NCBI GenBank assembly: GCA_024626585.1
Contig: JANKJI010000001.1
Location: forward strand, 193,932,469 to 193,950,605
DNA: 18,137 bases
Reading direction: 5' to 3'
DNA from: Ginkgo biloba
Lineage: Eukaryota; Streptophyta; Ginkgoopsida; Ginkgoales; Ginkgoaceae
Part shown: piece by piece, positions 9,850 through 18,137 of the stretch
Layout of the letters: the number at the start of each line of letters is the position of its first letter
How positions within the stretch are numbered: the first letter of the stretch is position 1
Position numbers and translations under genes: made by a program
Notes under the pieces: generated by a model
Database searches by the model: none
Told to the model about the DNA's origin: nothing
Seen by the model: the letters and a program-made list of their open reading frames with translations, nothing else

Positions 9850-10245
9850 TTAGAATCTCCATTTTTGTATTCACACTAATGCATATGATTTTAATTTTAG
9901 AGTTTTTCTTAGTCAAAATTCTTATTTAATAAAATACACAATTTATTATTCCAATAAAGATATGTATTCTATTGATCATAATTACACTATCATAAAAAAA
10001 GAATTCTTGGTCGCTATTTTTTCCATTGATAAATTTAGGCATTATAGTTTGTAGTTTTCTATTATAATATGTATTTATCATGATACATTAAATTTATCAT
10101 GAATAATACCACCATAAATACTCTAATTATTCCATGGATCTTATTATGAAAAGAATTTAACTTAGAAATTGCCAATTAACTAGGGAAGGAAAAAGTAGTT
10201 GTAGATCATAGTTTCAAAGTTGTAGATTTGTAATAAGTGTTCTTG
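9850..10245 (+). pseudogene. RNase H remnant of element 3
   Basis: The frame reads LHFCIHTNAYDFNFRVFLS, then KYTIYYSNKDMYSIDHNYT, then KKEFLVAIFSIDKFRHYSL, then IIICIYHDTLNL. These are the four blocks of Ty3/gypsy RNase H. In the first the catalytic Asp is Asn (HTNAYD where relatives read HTDASD), the Glu of KEFLA is kept, and the HTDH block reads IYHD. The end is marked by EFNLEIANxLGKEKVVVDH (about 10153-10210), corresponding to the usual QEFxLxIxDxPGKENVVAD boundary motif. It is followed at once by LDEHLFDFIIITP, the linker to integrase, so no extra RNase H domain sits between them. Confidence 0.85.
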
Positions 10246-10560
10246 ATGAACACTTATTTGATTTTATAATTATAACCCCTTGATATGTATCTATTTAAAA
10301 CTTTAGAAAAATATGAGTTATAACCCAGTATTTATCCAAGAATGAATGGAATTATTTGGTACACAAAATTCTACTTATACATGGATAAAATGATATTTAT
10401 ACAAGAATGGACTCAAGAACTTCCTTATTAATGCCTTAAATAAAATTTAAAAAAAATATGTTCTTAAGGTAGTTCATGGTGAAACTATTTATGATGAGGT
10501 TATCCTCAATAAAACATTAACACTAGGTATATAAGTGGGGTTATTTATAATATTTTGATC
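10245..10560 (+). pseudogene. Integrase zinc-finger region remnant of element 3
   Basis: The linker reads ITPxYVSI with TGA (10281-10283) where relatives have Trp. Further on, LINALNKIxKKYVLKVVHG leads into ETIYDEVILNKTLTLGI (about 10432-10530), which fits the start of the HHCC finger (relatives: LxxxHxGxCGGH...KIL.GY.WP). The first His is kept and the second is lost. After about 10560 the match fades, and no DFIGP, second-Asp or QVE-type motif is seen. This part binds zinc and helps integrase form multimers in intact relatives. Confidence 0.6.
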
Positions 10561-10649
10561 TCACTAAGGTTCTAGATTAGATTGAATAATACTTATAATT
10601 AAGATTTTGATTAGGATGATTACTATGACTCCCTAATTAAAAAACCCTA

Positions 10650-10790
10650 TGAGGTTACCGAATGGAATGAGGTACAGAGTTTTTTTGTTCTTTTAGTAAA
10701 ACTCAAATTCATGTGAATTAGGTTTAGTGGAAAGTATGTTAAGTGGCTTGTATCTAGGAAAGATCTAGTAGTGGTATGTAGTAAAGGTTG
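10650..10790 (+). pseudogene. Possible integrase C-terminal tail of element 3
   Basis: A frame reading FFVLLVKLKFMxIRFSGKY and VKWLVSR resembles the VLLYxxxxxxxxGKFxxxWLGPY block that ends plant Ty3/gypsy integrases. The match rests on spacing and a few residues only. If right, the catalytic core between about 10560 and 10650 has been deleted. Confidence 0.3.
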
Positions 10791-13200
10791 AAATTACCAC
10801 TAACATATGCCTTGAAATAAATTTATTTGTGCATGATTAATGCATTGATAATGTTCAATATAGTTTTTCATATTAAATTATAAACACAAATTTCAAAGAG
10901 AAGGATATTTAATACTTAATGTTTGTTGATAAAAAAGTGAATGTTTCATGTTTACGAAATGGTCTCAAGTTTTTGTTTCAATCAAATTTGATAATAACTT
11001 TTTTATTAAATGGTGAACATAGGAATGTAAAGTTTAAAATAATTAATAAAATTACATAAATTAAAATTCATGAGACAAAAATTTATTAAAAAAATTTAAC
11101 AAAAAATGAAATTACTTTAAAGTAATCATGCCTAGTACAAAAATTTGTATAGAATTATCAACTCGATTTGTATTGTCAGCATGTGTGTCCTTCCCCATCC
11201 CTCACGTTAAAATTTGATAAGATAATAGACATGGATAATAATGATAGATACAAAATATGTAAATTTAGAATAAGGACAAACAAACAAGGTAGAATAACCT
11301 TTTAGATGAGAGTAAATGGTTACAAGTAAAATAATATGTTCACAACATTAGAAATGACAATGAAATTGAATAAAAGTATCCCTTAATACCTCCAAACCAC
11401 TTTTAACATTTTATTAGGGTCACATGATAGTGGAATATGAATATATACAATAGATTACTATTGGCACCTTTAATAAATTAAAATCTAAACTCTAGAAAAA
11501 ACTTTAATAACTTTAAAAAATTGATTATTGATGCAAAGTGATAACCTGCAAATATTGGAATCACCATGCTAGTAATCATATCAATCTAAATATTGTAATA
11601 TATAATAAAAATACTAATAAAAATTATAATGAGAGTGGACAATATTAAATACCCATTTGTAAATAATGATAGGTTGAATGTGATTCAAAAGATATTGAGA
11701 TTATTCATATATGGATGACATCTTTCCTATGGATCAGACAAGGAAGAGACATGTGGTTTTATATTAATAGAGGGTGGTTATGAAGGAACTTCCTAGAGAA
11801 TTATGATCTTGAGAAAAATATGAGAAAAATCACTAAGTAATCTAGTTTATAGAGGAAGGGTAAAGGAACTTGGTGAAGGCCATGTGAGTGGAGTGATAGT
11901 TCATGGTCAGGATAATACAGTGACCATTATGCATTATAAAAATTATCTTGGTGGGATTCTCTATGAACAATCTCAATCTATCAATTTTATTTCCCTATGA
12001 TACTACCCCATCTTATTTCATACTTTTATTTGCTAAATAAAGGGATAGCTTTTATTCAATGAGAGTTGAATCTATAGAAAAAATATTTCCCTTATTAGAT
12101 TTAATTCACCTATTATTCAAATATTCATAAAATAATTAAGGGTTAATTCCATGGGTAGTAACATGGCCTTTTTCTAAAGCCAATATGATGCCAATAAGAT
12201 ATAAGGGTTATTAGTAGGTTATATTATACTTTAAGGGGGTGTGAATCAGAAAATAAAATGATATTTAATGGTGTCTTTGTTTTTTTATAGGGATATTAAA
12301 AAAATTGGATTGTCAAATCATTATCAAGTAATAGGAAAATAATAAAGGTACAACAAAAAGAAAAACAAGATAATCTTTGCATGAGTTGGGCTGTAAAAAT
12401 ACCCACAACCTAAGTTGATTATGATGTAATCATAGATGAAGAAAATTATATATATGATGAAGGATTTATAAATGCTAGAAACTATGTAAAATATAATATC
12501 AACATTTTGGCCATACGGGGATAAATATTAAGTGACCAACCATTGAACCCCATATCTCTAGTCCAAATGCATATAAATATTTTAGAAATAAAAACTAAAA
12601 ATAAAATATAAATGACACTTATGTGTCAATGTTATAATCAGTAATGGTAGTGGAAACAATGGCAATCACCCAAAATAACTATAAACAATGCCTAAATAAT
12701 AACTCATCTTGTAGGGAAGTCACATATTCCAATACTCACATAACCCGAATAATATACCTTAAGGAGCCAAGTTTTTTAAGATGATAATTTGGAAATATTT
12801 TTATGAAGATAGAAAGTAATGTTATTTCACAAATATGTAACACATACAAGATAGATTTGAATAAAATTAAGATAAAGCTAAACAATAATACACATTTTAA
12901 CCACTTCACCTAAGGATACAAACCTTTTAGATGAAAATAAATAATTAATAAGAATAGAGAGAAGAAGGAAATAATGTGTAACATTTGCATGCACCAAGAT
13001 TGATTCCTCTAAAAATTGAAAAAATATGAAAAAGCGTAAGAAATAAGTAATCAAAATGAAAAACCAAAACAAATGTAGAAAATATTAAAAGTACAAATTA
13101 AAAAGTTGATAAAAAATATTCATTAAAATCAAGTGTAGTATTTTTTCAAAAATTGGCCATTTATAGAATACTGGAATAATATGCCATCAAGATGAGCAAG
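10790..13200. other. About 2.4 kb with no recognisable gene
   Basis: No pol motif, RNA gene or long open frame was found on either strand. The minus-strand open reading at 12878-13072 is hydrophobic but arises from A-rich plus-strand DNA and has no motif. A polypurine tract followed by TG lies at 12233-12241. Parts next to 13310 should be the 3' untranslated end and 3' LTR of the minus-strand element 2, but no boundary could be fixed. Confidence 0.6.
12233..12241 (+). promoter_or_regulatory. Polypurine-tract-like motif followed by TG
   Basis: AAGGGGG directly followed by TGTGAATCAG looks like the polypurine tract and the 5' end of a 3' LTR on the plus strand. It is about 1.45 kb after the last coding trace of element 3. 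G-runs are rare in this window, which makes it stand out, but with no matching LTR copy it stays a guess. Confidence 0.25.
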
Positions 13201-13309
13201 CAGTTAAGAGTCTTTTCTTAGGTTTTTGTTGACCACAAAAGGAACAATCCATAGGCATTCAGATTTGGTATTCTTCTTAGTATATTACTTTCCCCTATTC
13301 CATATTAAT

Positions 13310-14450
13310 ACTATTTGAGTACAGAGTAAAATATTTAAGGTATATTTCTTACCAATTGAGGATATCGTCTATTTTTGGAAAGCTTCAATGTATTTTAGGA
13401 CATCCCTATAACTCTTATAAATAAATGAGCATAGATAACTTTTGATCCACTAACTTAGAGGTATAGATTTTCATTCATATCCTAATGGATAGGATATACA
13501 ATTCTATCATCATCACAACTTCAAATCTATATATTAATTAAAATAGATTAAAACCCATCCTACCTTTACAAATCGTATGATAATCCCAAAGTGTATGATA
13601 AATCTTATTATATAAATCCTAACCTAATTAAAAAATAGTTTTATTTAGAATACAAACTAAGGTTTTATTGGTCCTTTTAGCTAAGTCGTTTTCCTATGTA
13701 TAATAAGTAGATTACTAGTGAAAAATAATCTTATTCTTGTGATATAATTCAACCATCTTCATATTAGTGAATTTCCTCCCTTTGTTGGAAATAAATTCAT
13801 TAAGAACACCAAAATAAGAATAAATGGAATTCTAAAGAAGGATAATGACACTAGTATAATTGGTTATAATTAATAGATAGGCCTTGATCCACTTTATAAA
13901 ATGGTCTATAGAAATAATATGTATGCATGTTAACCATTATAAAATGTATGCATGTTAACCATTATAAGTGGGTGAGATAGGCCCAATGAAATCTAATGCC
14001 CATTTGATAAATGGGAATTTAGGAAATATAATACTAAGAAGTAGTGATTTATTGTAGAGATTACCAGCTACTCTTTAATACTTATCACATTGTCTGATAA
14101 ATGCACTAGTATCTTTGAACAAGGTAGGCCAATAATAACCTACTCTCAATATTTATTAGGCTATGGTCTTTCTAGAGAAATATTTGTAATAAATTCTATC
14201 ATAACATTATTATAAGATACATAGAAACTTATTACTACAAATACATCTCAACAAAATATGATTTGGAGTATGTATTTAGAGAGAAACTCCAATGATAAAA
14301 TACCTCGTTGATTTTAAATCAATGTCCCTTCTTTTCCTTTGAGAATATACTAGGGAAAAAGGTTTGGTATTATAGGTACAAACAATGTGACCATACTAAT
14401 TTGGATTCTCATATATGAATATAGTACGCTCATTAGGAAGTAAATCATCC
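13310..14450 (-). pseudogene. Integrase remnant of element 2
   Basis: The frame starts with DDLLPNERTIFIYENPN, then STRYFIIGVSL and ILLRCI, then the zinc finger. Its second half reads ILRVGYYWPTLFKDTSAF and then CDKY, with the last Cys changed to Tyr (Cys at 14089-14087, Tyr at 14080-14078); the HH half has Tyr where His and Cys should be (CYDRIYYKYFSRKT). The core has KWALDFIGPISP with its Asp at 13993-13991, then DHFIKWIKAY. The second Asp is Asn (13786-13784, ISNKGRKF) and the Glu is Lys (13678-13676, NDLAKRTNKTL). The tail ends near YLKYFTLY, about 13345-13322. All these residue losses fit G-to-A or C-to-T changes. A 25-base tandem duplication sits between the first two core motifs. Confidence 0.92.
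13919..13968. repeat. 25-bp tandem duplication inside integrase of element 2
   Basis: Two adjacent copies of a 25-base unit (13919-13943 and 13944-13968) differ only at the last base. The unit contains ATGCAT and GTTAAC, both short palindromes. It lies in the integrase core between the first Asp motif and DHFIKW. Because 25 is not a multiple of 3 it changes the frame, yet the motifs on both sides are now in the same frame, so a nearby one-base loss must balance it. Confidence 0.95.
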
Positions 14451-14990
14451 AATAATGTTGGGTATTTATAATAAATAGGGTTCTAATTTCTTGACTAATA
14501 TATACCCTTTAATAATGGTGATGGGGAAGATCTTAAAGATAAATTCTTAGTGTATCATAGCCCATCTGTCAATTTTCCTACTCATAATAGAATCCTAATT
14601 ATAATTCATATCCCTAAAAGGTAATGCCTAAATTTTTAGAAGTTATAAATGAAGGAAACCACTTTCTTTCTATGTCAATATATCTCAATTGATAATCCAC
14701 CATGGTTTCTTAACTTTATATTCATCCTCCTCCATCAATATAACACTCATAGTGATATATTATGCATTGAAGTATTTACTAAATTTAGGGGGAGAAAGGA
14801 TTAGGATGAGGTTAGATCCTCTTTAACCTAATAGAAATCATATCTTGCCTCTTGTAACCACTTGAATGGGTCATTTCCTTTGAGGATATAATTAATCTAT
14901 TTAATAATTTTGGCATATCCCTTATAAATCAAACAACATAATTAATCTTATATAATAATGATTAGAGATATTTCTTACTCTCCAAGAGTA
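14450..14990 (-). pseudogene. RT connection and RNase H remnant of element 2
   Basis: The connection reads SLLYKINYVVxFIRDMPKL (about 14970-14905), matching the LLGKINxVRRFIPxxA block of relatives. RNase H follows as VDYQLRYIDIERKW and LGITFxGYELxLGFYYE (about 14700-14590), then LTDGL and IIKGYILV in another frame, like the GRxxRWxxxLxEF...IKGQALAD end of the domain. Catalytic residues cannot be placed with confidence because this is the most eroded part of the element: the segment 14900-14760 has many stops. It runs directly into the linker to integrase, without a further RNase H-like domain. Confidence 0.75.
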
Positions 14991-15870
14991 GGACTTATAA
15001 AATATCGTTTACTATTTTGGGATCAAGTTTTAGCCGCTTGAGAGATATGATATATACAAGTAGTTTAACTTTAATAACTATAAAAACACACTTATTAGGA
15101 TTTAGTGATATATTGTATTGGAAACAATTCTACAATATGAGCCTTAGGTGATATATTTTTAGAATAAATGGTGAGATTATCAACATAAATTTTGATGATC
15201 AAGGTAATGATATTATGAAGTCAGTGATCATTATTATCTAAAGGGTTGGTCCTAAATTAATATTGCTAAAGAGAATCATGTTATAAGTGAATGTACCCTC
15301 AATCATGGTGAATGCAGTCTTCAACTTATATCTTATCATATTTTAATTTCTTTATAACCTAAGAATCCATCCAATAAGGATATGACCTTTGACTTAGAAA
15401 CTAAGTTAACAATATGCTAGATATGAGGTGATGGTAAATTATCCTTTTGAGTAGACCTATTGAGATTTTTTTAATTTTTAACACAAATTCAAATCATATT
15501 ATACCTTTTAAAAATTAGAATGATATATAATACCCATGTGGGGTAATCTATAGGTAAGATAAATTTTGCACCCAACATATTTTCCACTTCCTTTGTGAAA
15601 ACACTAGTGGTAGGTTCATCATTATTTATTTCTATCTAAATTGCTTATCTTTAAGGCATAGGGGGATTTAGTGGAAGTAATGTTAGGGTCAAAATCCTTT
15701 AATTATTCATAATACAAAGAAAAATAATCCTAATATTCTATGAATAAATCCTATATTTATTGTTTCCTAAAGATAGAGTAATACAATACTATCTATAAGT
15801 ATAAAGGATTAGAATTAGTTTCAATATTAAAAGACATTGTGTCCCTAATTTCTTGAATTTAATGTTCATC
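14990..15870 (-). pseudogene. Reverse transcriptase remnant of element 2
   Basis: Ahead of RT an acidic linker reads DFDPNITSTKSPYALKI. The fingers begin FTKEVENMLGAKFILPIDY and PTWVLYIILIFKR (from 15599), then LNRSTQKDNLPSPH, then the palm SKVISLLDGFLGYKEIKI, which is the FSFMDGFSGYNQI block. After a frame change it continues with LKTAFTMIEGTFTYNMILF and, after another, with IYVDNLTIYSK. The catalytic motif is YVDN (15190-15173), the second Asp being Asn by GAT to AAT. Then YNISLNPNKCVFIV (about 15118-15077) and LLVYIISLKRLKLDPK, the KLLGxIxSxxGxxxDPxK block. Identification as Ty3/gypsy RT is firm; at least two frameshifts and several stops inactivate it. Confidence 0.92.
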
Positions 15871-16130
15871 AATGATCTTTAGATGGAGGGGGATGTCCTA
15901 AATAGTAAAAATTAATTCTAACACCCTAAGATCCTAAGAACTTATATTATATTAAATATCAATGAGAGATTCATGCTAATCAAAATGATTGTATGAATTA
16001 GAAGATTCCTCTAATATAGCTTAAATGAAGTAGCTAAGTGATTTGTCATTATTGTATACCTCTTTATATTCCTTATTATCAAGAATATATGGTTTGTAAT
16101 GAATCTAAATAGGATATGATTTAATTACAG
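15870..16130 (-). other. Linker between the upstream RNase H domain and RT of element 2
   Basis: Minus-strand translation is partly open and acidic (HYKPYILDNKEYKEVYNND, then AILEESSNSYNHFD, then IPLHLKIIDEH) but has no catalytic motif. In relatives this variable stretch ties the upstream domain to RT. No separate gene is suggested. Confidence 0.55.
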
Positions 16131-16520
16131 CTCTAGTGTTAGGTTTAAATAATGATACTCACACTACTAGGTTATCAACTTTATCTTTCTAATCTCATGG
16201 AATAAATGATATATCAAAGTGGACAAACTACTAAATTATATTCCTCAATAAGTCTTAATACTGATGAAGGGGGGAATTCTTAACATGATAGTCCTTATTG
16301 GTATGAATCATTACCAACTAATTATCACTAAAGAGTTGTAGGTTCATCAATTTCAATTCAAGGGTTTTGTTCAATCCAAGCTTTGTACTCAATAATATTA
16401 TTCGTGTAAGTAAATTATAACCTAATATTAAAGTAGAATACTAATATGGATTTAATTCTATAGATGAACCCTGTAATGACTCCACTCTTATTACAAGTTC
16501 CTCTGAATGTCATTTTCTAT
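16130..16520 (-). pseudogene. Extra RNase H-like (Tat-type aRNH) domain upstream of RT in element 2
   Basis: The frame reads FRGTCNKSGVITGFIYRI (from 16507), then FTYTNNIIEYKAW with the conserved Glu at 16390-16388. After a frame change come LELKLMNLQLFSDNxLVMIH with the Asp at 16326-16324, then NKDYHVKNSPLHQY, then FVHFDISFIP, and KDKVDNLVV with the last Asp at 16176-16174. Three of the four D-E-D-D acids are thus in place, and the first Asp (DGxC in relatives) reads Arg. The TNNxxEYxA plus GDSxLV plus FIPRxxNxxADxLA pattern is that of the second, archaeal-like RNase H known in plant Tat elements. Here it lies between protease and RT instead of before integrase. Confidence 0.8.
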
Positions 16521-16559
16521 AAGTTACTCATAAGCTCTAGGTTCATTTTGGGGTTTACT

Positions 16560-17240
16560 TATTTATTCTATAACTATTTGAATAAAGTATATGTCCCTTC
16601 ACTAGAATTAATAAGAAGTGGAGATTAATCATTGTACTCTTAATAAATTTTAAATCTAGTATGATGGAAAAGATTAGGATTTTGAGCCTCATGCTAATGG
16701 TCACTAGTGTGTTATGATAAAGAATGATTAGGATGTTTATATGCATAGTCATGTTAAACTTATAGTCATTGATCCAAGGTCAACTAAGAAAGTTTATATA
16801 TGACATTAGCGTATCTATGATGATAAAAGTACAAATAATATAGAAGTTAGGATGTTTGATAGAAATACATGCATCCTTTATCTACGAAAATAGGATGATA
16901 TCATAATTTTCAAATCCCTTTAAGTTGTCATGGTATGGCCTAATAATCTCGAGGATAAATTTTTTCATAATTCTTAAGGACATAATATAATGTACTACCC
17001 CTATTTAAACTAAATGGTTTCTTGGTTTGATATTGTTAATGCGTACAAAGATATATAAAGTGGGTTTAGTTGAGGTTGATTTAGGAATTAAGGATGATTT
17101 CTGAACAAACTCTAAAGTCTTGAAAAAATTATCCTTTTGTTGGGGTATCTTGAGCACATCTAATAATCTTATGTTGGATGGATACTTTTATAATTCCTTC
17201 ATGATATCATAGGGATACCACACTGAATGAAATGATATAT
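16560..17240 (-). pseudogene. Retropepsin remnant of element 2
   Basis: The minus strand reads YDIMKELxKYPSNIRLLDVL and KIPQQKDNFFKTLE (about 17208-17110), the segment before protease in a plant family I recall. Next comes PTLYIFVRINNIKPRNHLV, then a stop at 17007-17005 exactly where the catalytic Asp of VDSGA should be, then IGVVHYIM. The frame continues as EIIRPYHDNLKGFENYDII, then FIIIDTLMSYINFL and PWINDYKFNMTM, the LLSRxW block of relatives, and ends with VKGHILYSNSYRIN near 16560. The last 65 codons (16752-16555) are open. The single frame over nearly 700 bases, with few stops, shows this part decayed less than RNase H. Confidence 0.8.
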
Positions 17241-18137
17241 TAGAGGTATTAGTTAGTTTAGATTTCCATTTTGATAGTTATATTATGTTCCATAAATCAT
17301 AGGAACAACAAGTATTTTTCATTTATTCTATTTTGTAGGATATATAGAGGAAGAAGGATAGGCATTCCTAGCTACCTAGTCTCAATTTTTCATGACACAA
17401 TCCATATTATTGTCATTGTCACTAAGGTACTAAAAGTATCATAAGTGAGAAGAGAAAAACTTATCAACTAATAAAGGATTAGTGGCTAATTCAATAAGAA
17501 AAGGTTGACCAATCATTCTTTTGTATTATGATTAGAAGTAAGGATAAGAATTACAGTATTTTATATTATGGTTTGAGTGCAACATAATTTAAATCATTTC
17601 CTAAATCAACAAGTAATAGAATTCATGGGTGAAAAATGATATTCATTTATAGATAATCTAATGGATGGATTCTCAAAGATATACAATATCTCCTAATTAG
17701 GAGGATGACTAAGGAGATTAATTGATGCAGATGAATCAAACATTATTTTCTTTATCAAAATAATTTTATTGGATAAATTCTACATTACCTGGGGGGATCA
17801 AAGCATATTAATGGTACCACATATTTCCCTCTTTTAGGTGAATGAATTTGATAAAAATACATAAAGTAAATCTTGGTGACTACAAAACATATATTTACAT
17901 TAAGAATCATACTTTAGAGTATGAATACAAAAGATGTGAAATTGAGGTTACATCATGAAAATATTTTCTTACTATTTTTATCCTGCATTAAATAATATAT
18001 ATTTTAATTATTTAAATAACATATTTGTTAAAAATCTCAAGCACTATAAAGTGGTAGTTTATGTGCCCTTTTATTTTGAGGACCTTAAATATTTTATTTT
18101 ACTTTGATTTTTTATAGATTGGTTTTCAAATCCATGT
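17241..18137 (-). other. Presumed gag/leader side of element 2, not recognised
   Basis: By position this should hold gag and then the leader of element 2. I find no CCHC zinc knuckle and no gag core motif. Short open pieces exist on the minus strand (for example MIGQPFLIELATNPLLVDKF, 17516-17457), but they cannot be assigned. No LTR end or primer-binding site was found before the window edge. Confidence 0.4.

Larger units (their letters stand above)
9009..10790 (+). mobile_element. Decayed Ty3/gypsy pol remnant (element 3), integrase core missing
   Basis: Plus-strand translation across stops gives RT, RNase H and the integrase zinc-finger region in the right order. The RT style (LTINM, YQWVFPL, then EAYMDNFSIYG) differs from the other two elements in the window, so it is a separate family or lineage. 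About 60-100 bases after the zinc finger the expected DDE core is absent, and only a possible integrase tail follows at 10650-10790. Gag and protease are also not seen: directly upstream is an LTR-like segment. The copy is therefore truncated at both ends or broken by deletions as well as by point decay. Confidence 0.85.
13310..17240 (-). mobile_element. Decayed Ty3/gypsy retrotransposon with upstream extra RNase H (element 2)
   Basis: The minus strand gives, 5' to 3', protease (about 17240-16560), an RNase H-like domain of the plant Tat type (16520-16130), RT (15870-14990), the RT-linked RNase H (14990-14450) and integrase (14450-13310). It is the most complete element in the window, about 3.9 kb of pol. 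Integrase runs in one net reading frame for over 900 bases despite about 20 stops, so decay was mostly by substitution. The extra RNase H lies before RT rather than between RNase H and integrase, as in classical Tat elements; I recall related plant families with this order. LTRs were not delimited on either side. Confidence 0.9.

Noticed and set aside
11290-12935. AACCTTTTAGATGA present at about 11297 and 12922, considered as an LTR pair
   Set aside because: Similarity does not extend clearly beyond about 20 bases on either side, so there is no support for two LTR copies.
12878-13072. 64-codon hydrophobic open reading on the minus strand
   Set aside because: It comes from A-rich plus-strand DNA, which always gives Phe/Leu/Ile-rich minus-strand readings; no motif or context supports a gene.
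1-18137. CRISPR arrays, bacterial operons, phage genes or a host defence system
   Set aside because: No spaced direct repeats, no ribosome-binding-site-led gene clusters and no intact genes. All supported coding traces belong to plant-type LTR retrotransposons.

Overview
The window reads as repeat-rich nuclear DNA of a seed plant, probably one with a large genome in which dead retrotransposons persist. No intact host gene, tRNA, rRNA or bacterial-type gene was found. The evidence for a plant is the pol families present (plant Ty3/gypsy, Tat/Athila-like as I recall them), the very AT-rich composition (about 20-32% G+C in the three 60-base lines I tallied), and near absence of CG together with scarcity of CAG/CTG. 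That is the footprint expected from long CG and CHG methylation followed by C-to-T decay. The species cannot be named from this; a gymnosperm would fit but is not shown.

Layout. (1) 1-3910, plus strand: a decayed Ty3/gypsy internal region in the order protease, reverse transcriptase (RT), RNase H, integrase, entering from beyond the left edge. (2) About 4100-5590, minus strand: weak coding traces that I cannot name, preceded on their own strand by a primer-binding-site-like motif (5580-5589) and a TATA box (5856-5863), so possibly the 5' end of another Tat-type element. A (TA)15 microsatellite lies inside it. (3) About 6100-8300: nothing recognised. (4) 8300-8760, plus: an LTR-like stretch with a TATA box. 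(5) 9009-10790, plus: a second pol remnant (RT, RNase H, integrase zinc finger, perhaps the integrase tail) whose integrase catalytic core is missing. (6) 10790-13300: no gene recognised, only a polypurine tract followed by TG at 12233-12241. (7) 13310-17240, minus: the best-preserved element, with protease, an extra RNase H-like domain upstream of RT, then RT, RNase H and integrase. (8) 17241-18137: perhaps its gag or leader, not recognised.

The domains of each element once formed one polyprotein: protease cuts it, RT and RNase H make cDNA, integrase inserts it. None can work now. All three carry many stops and frameshifts, two of the three RT active sites read xxDN instead of xxDD, and key integrase residues are replaced. 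The most interesting points are the position of the extra RNase H domain in the minus-strand element and the clear deamination pattern of the decay.
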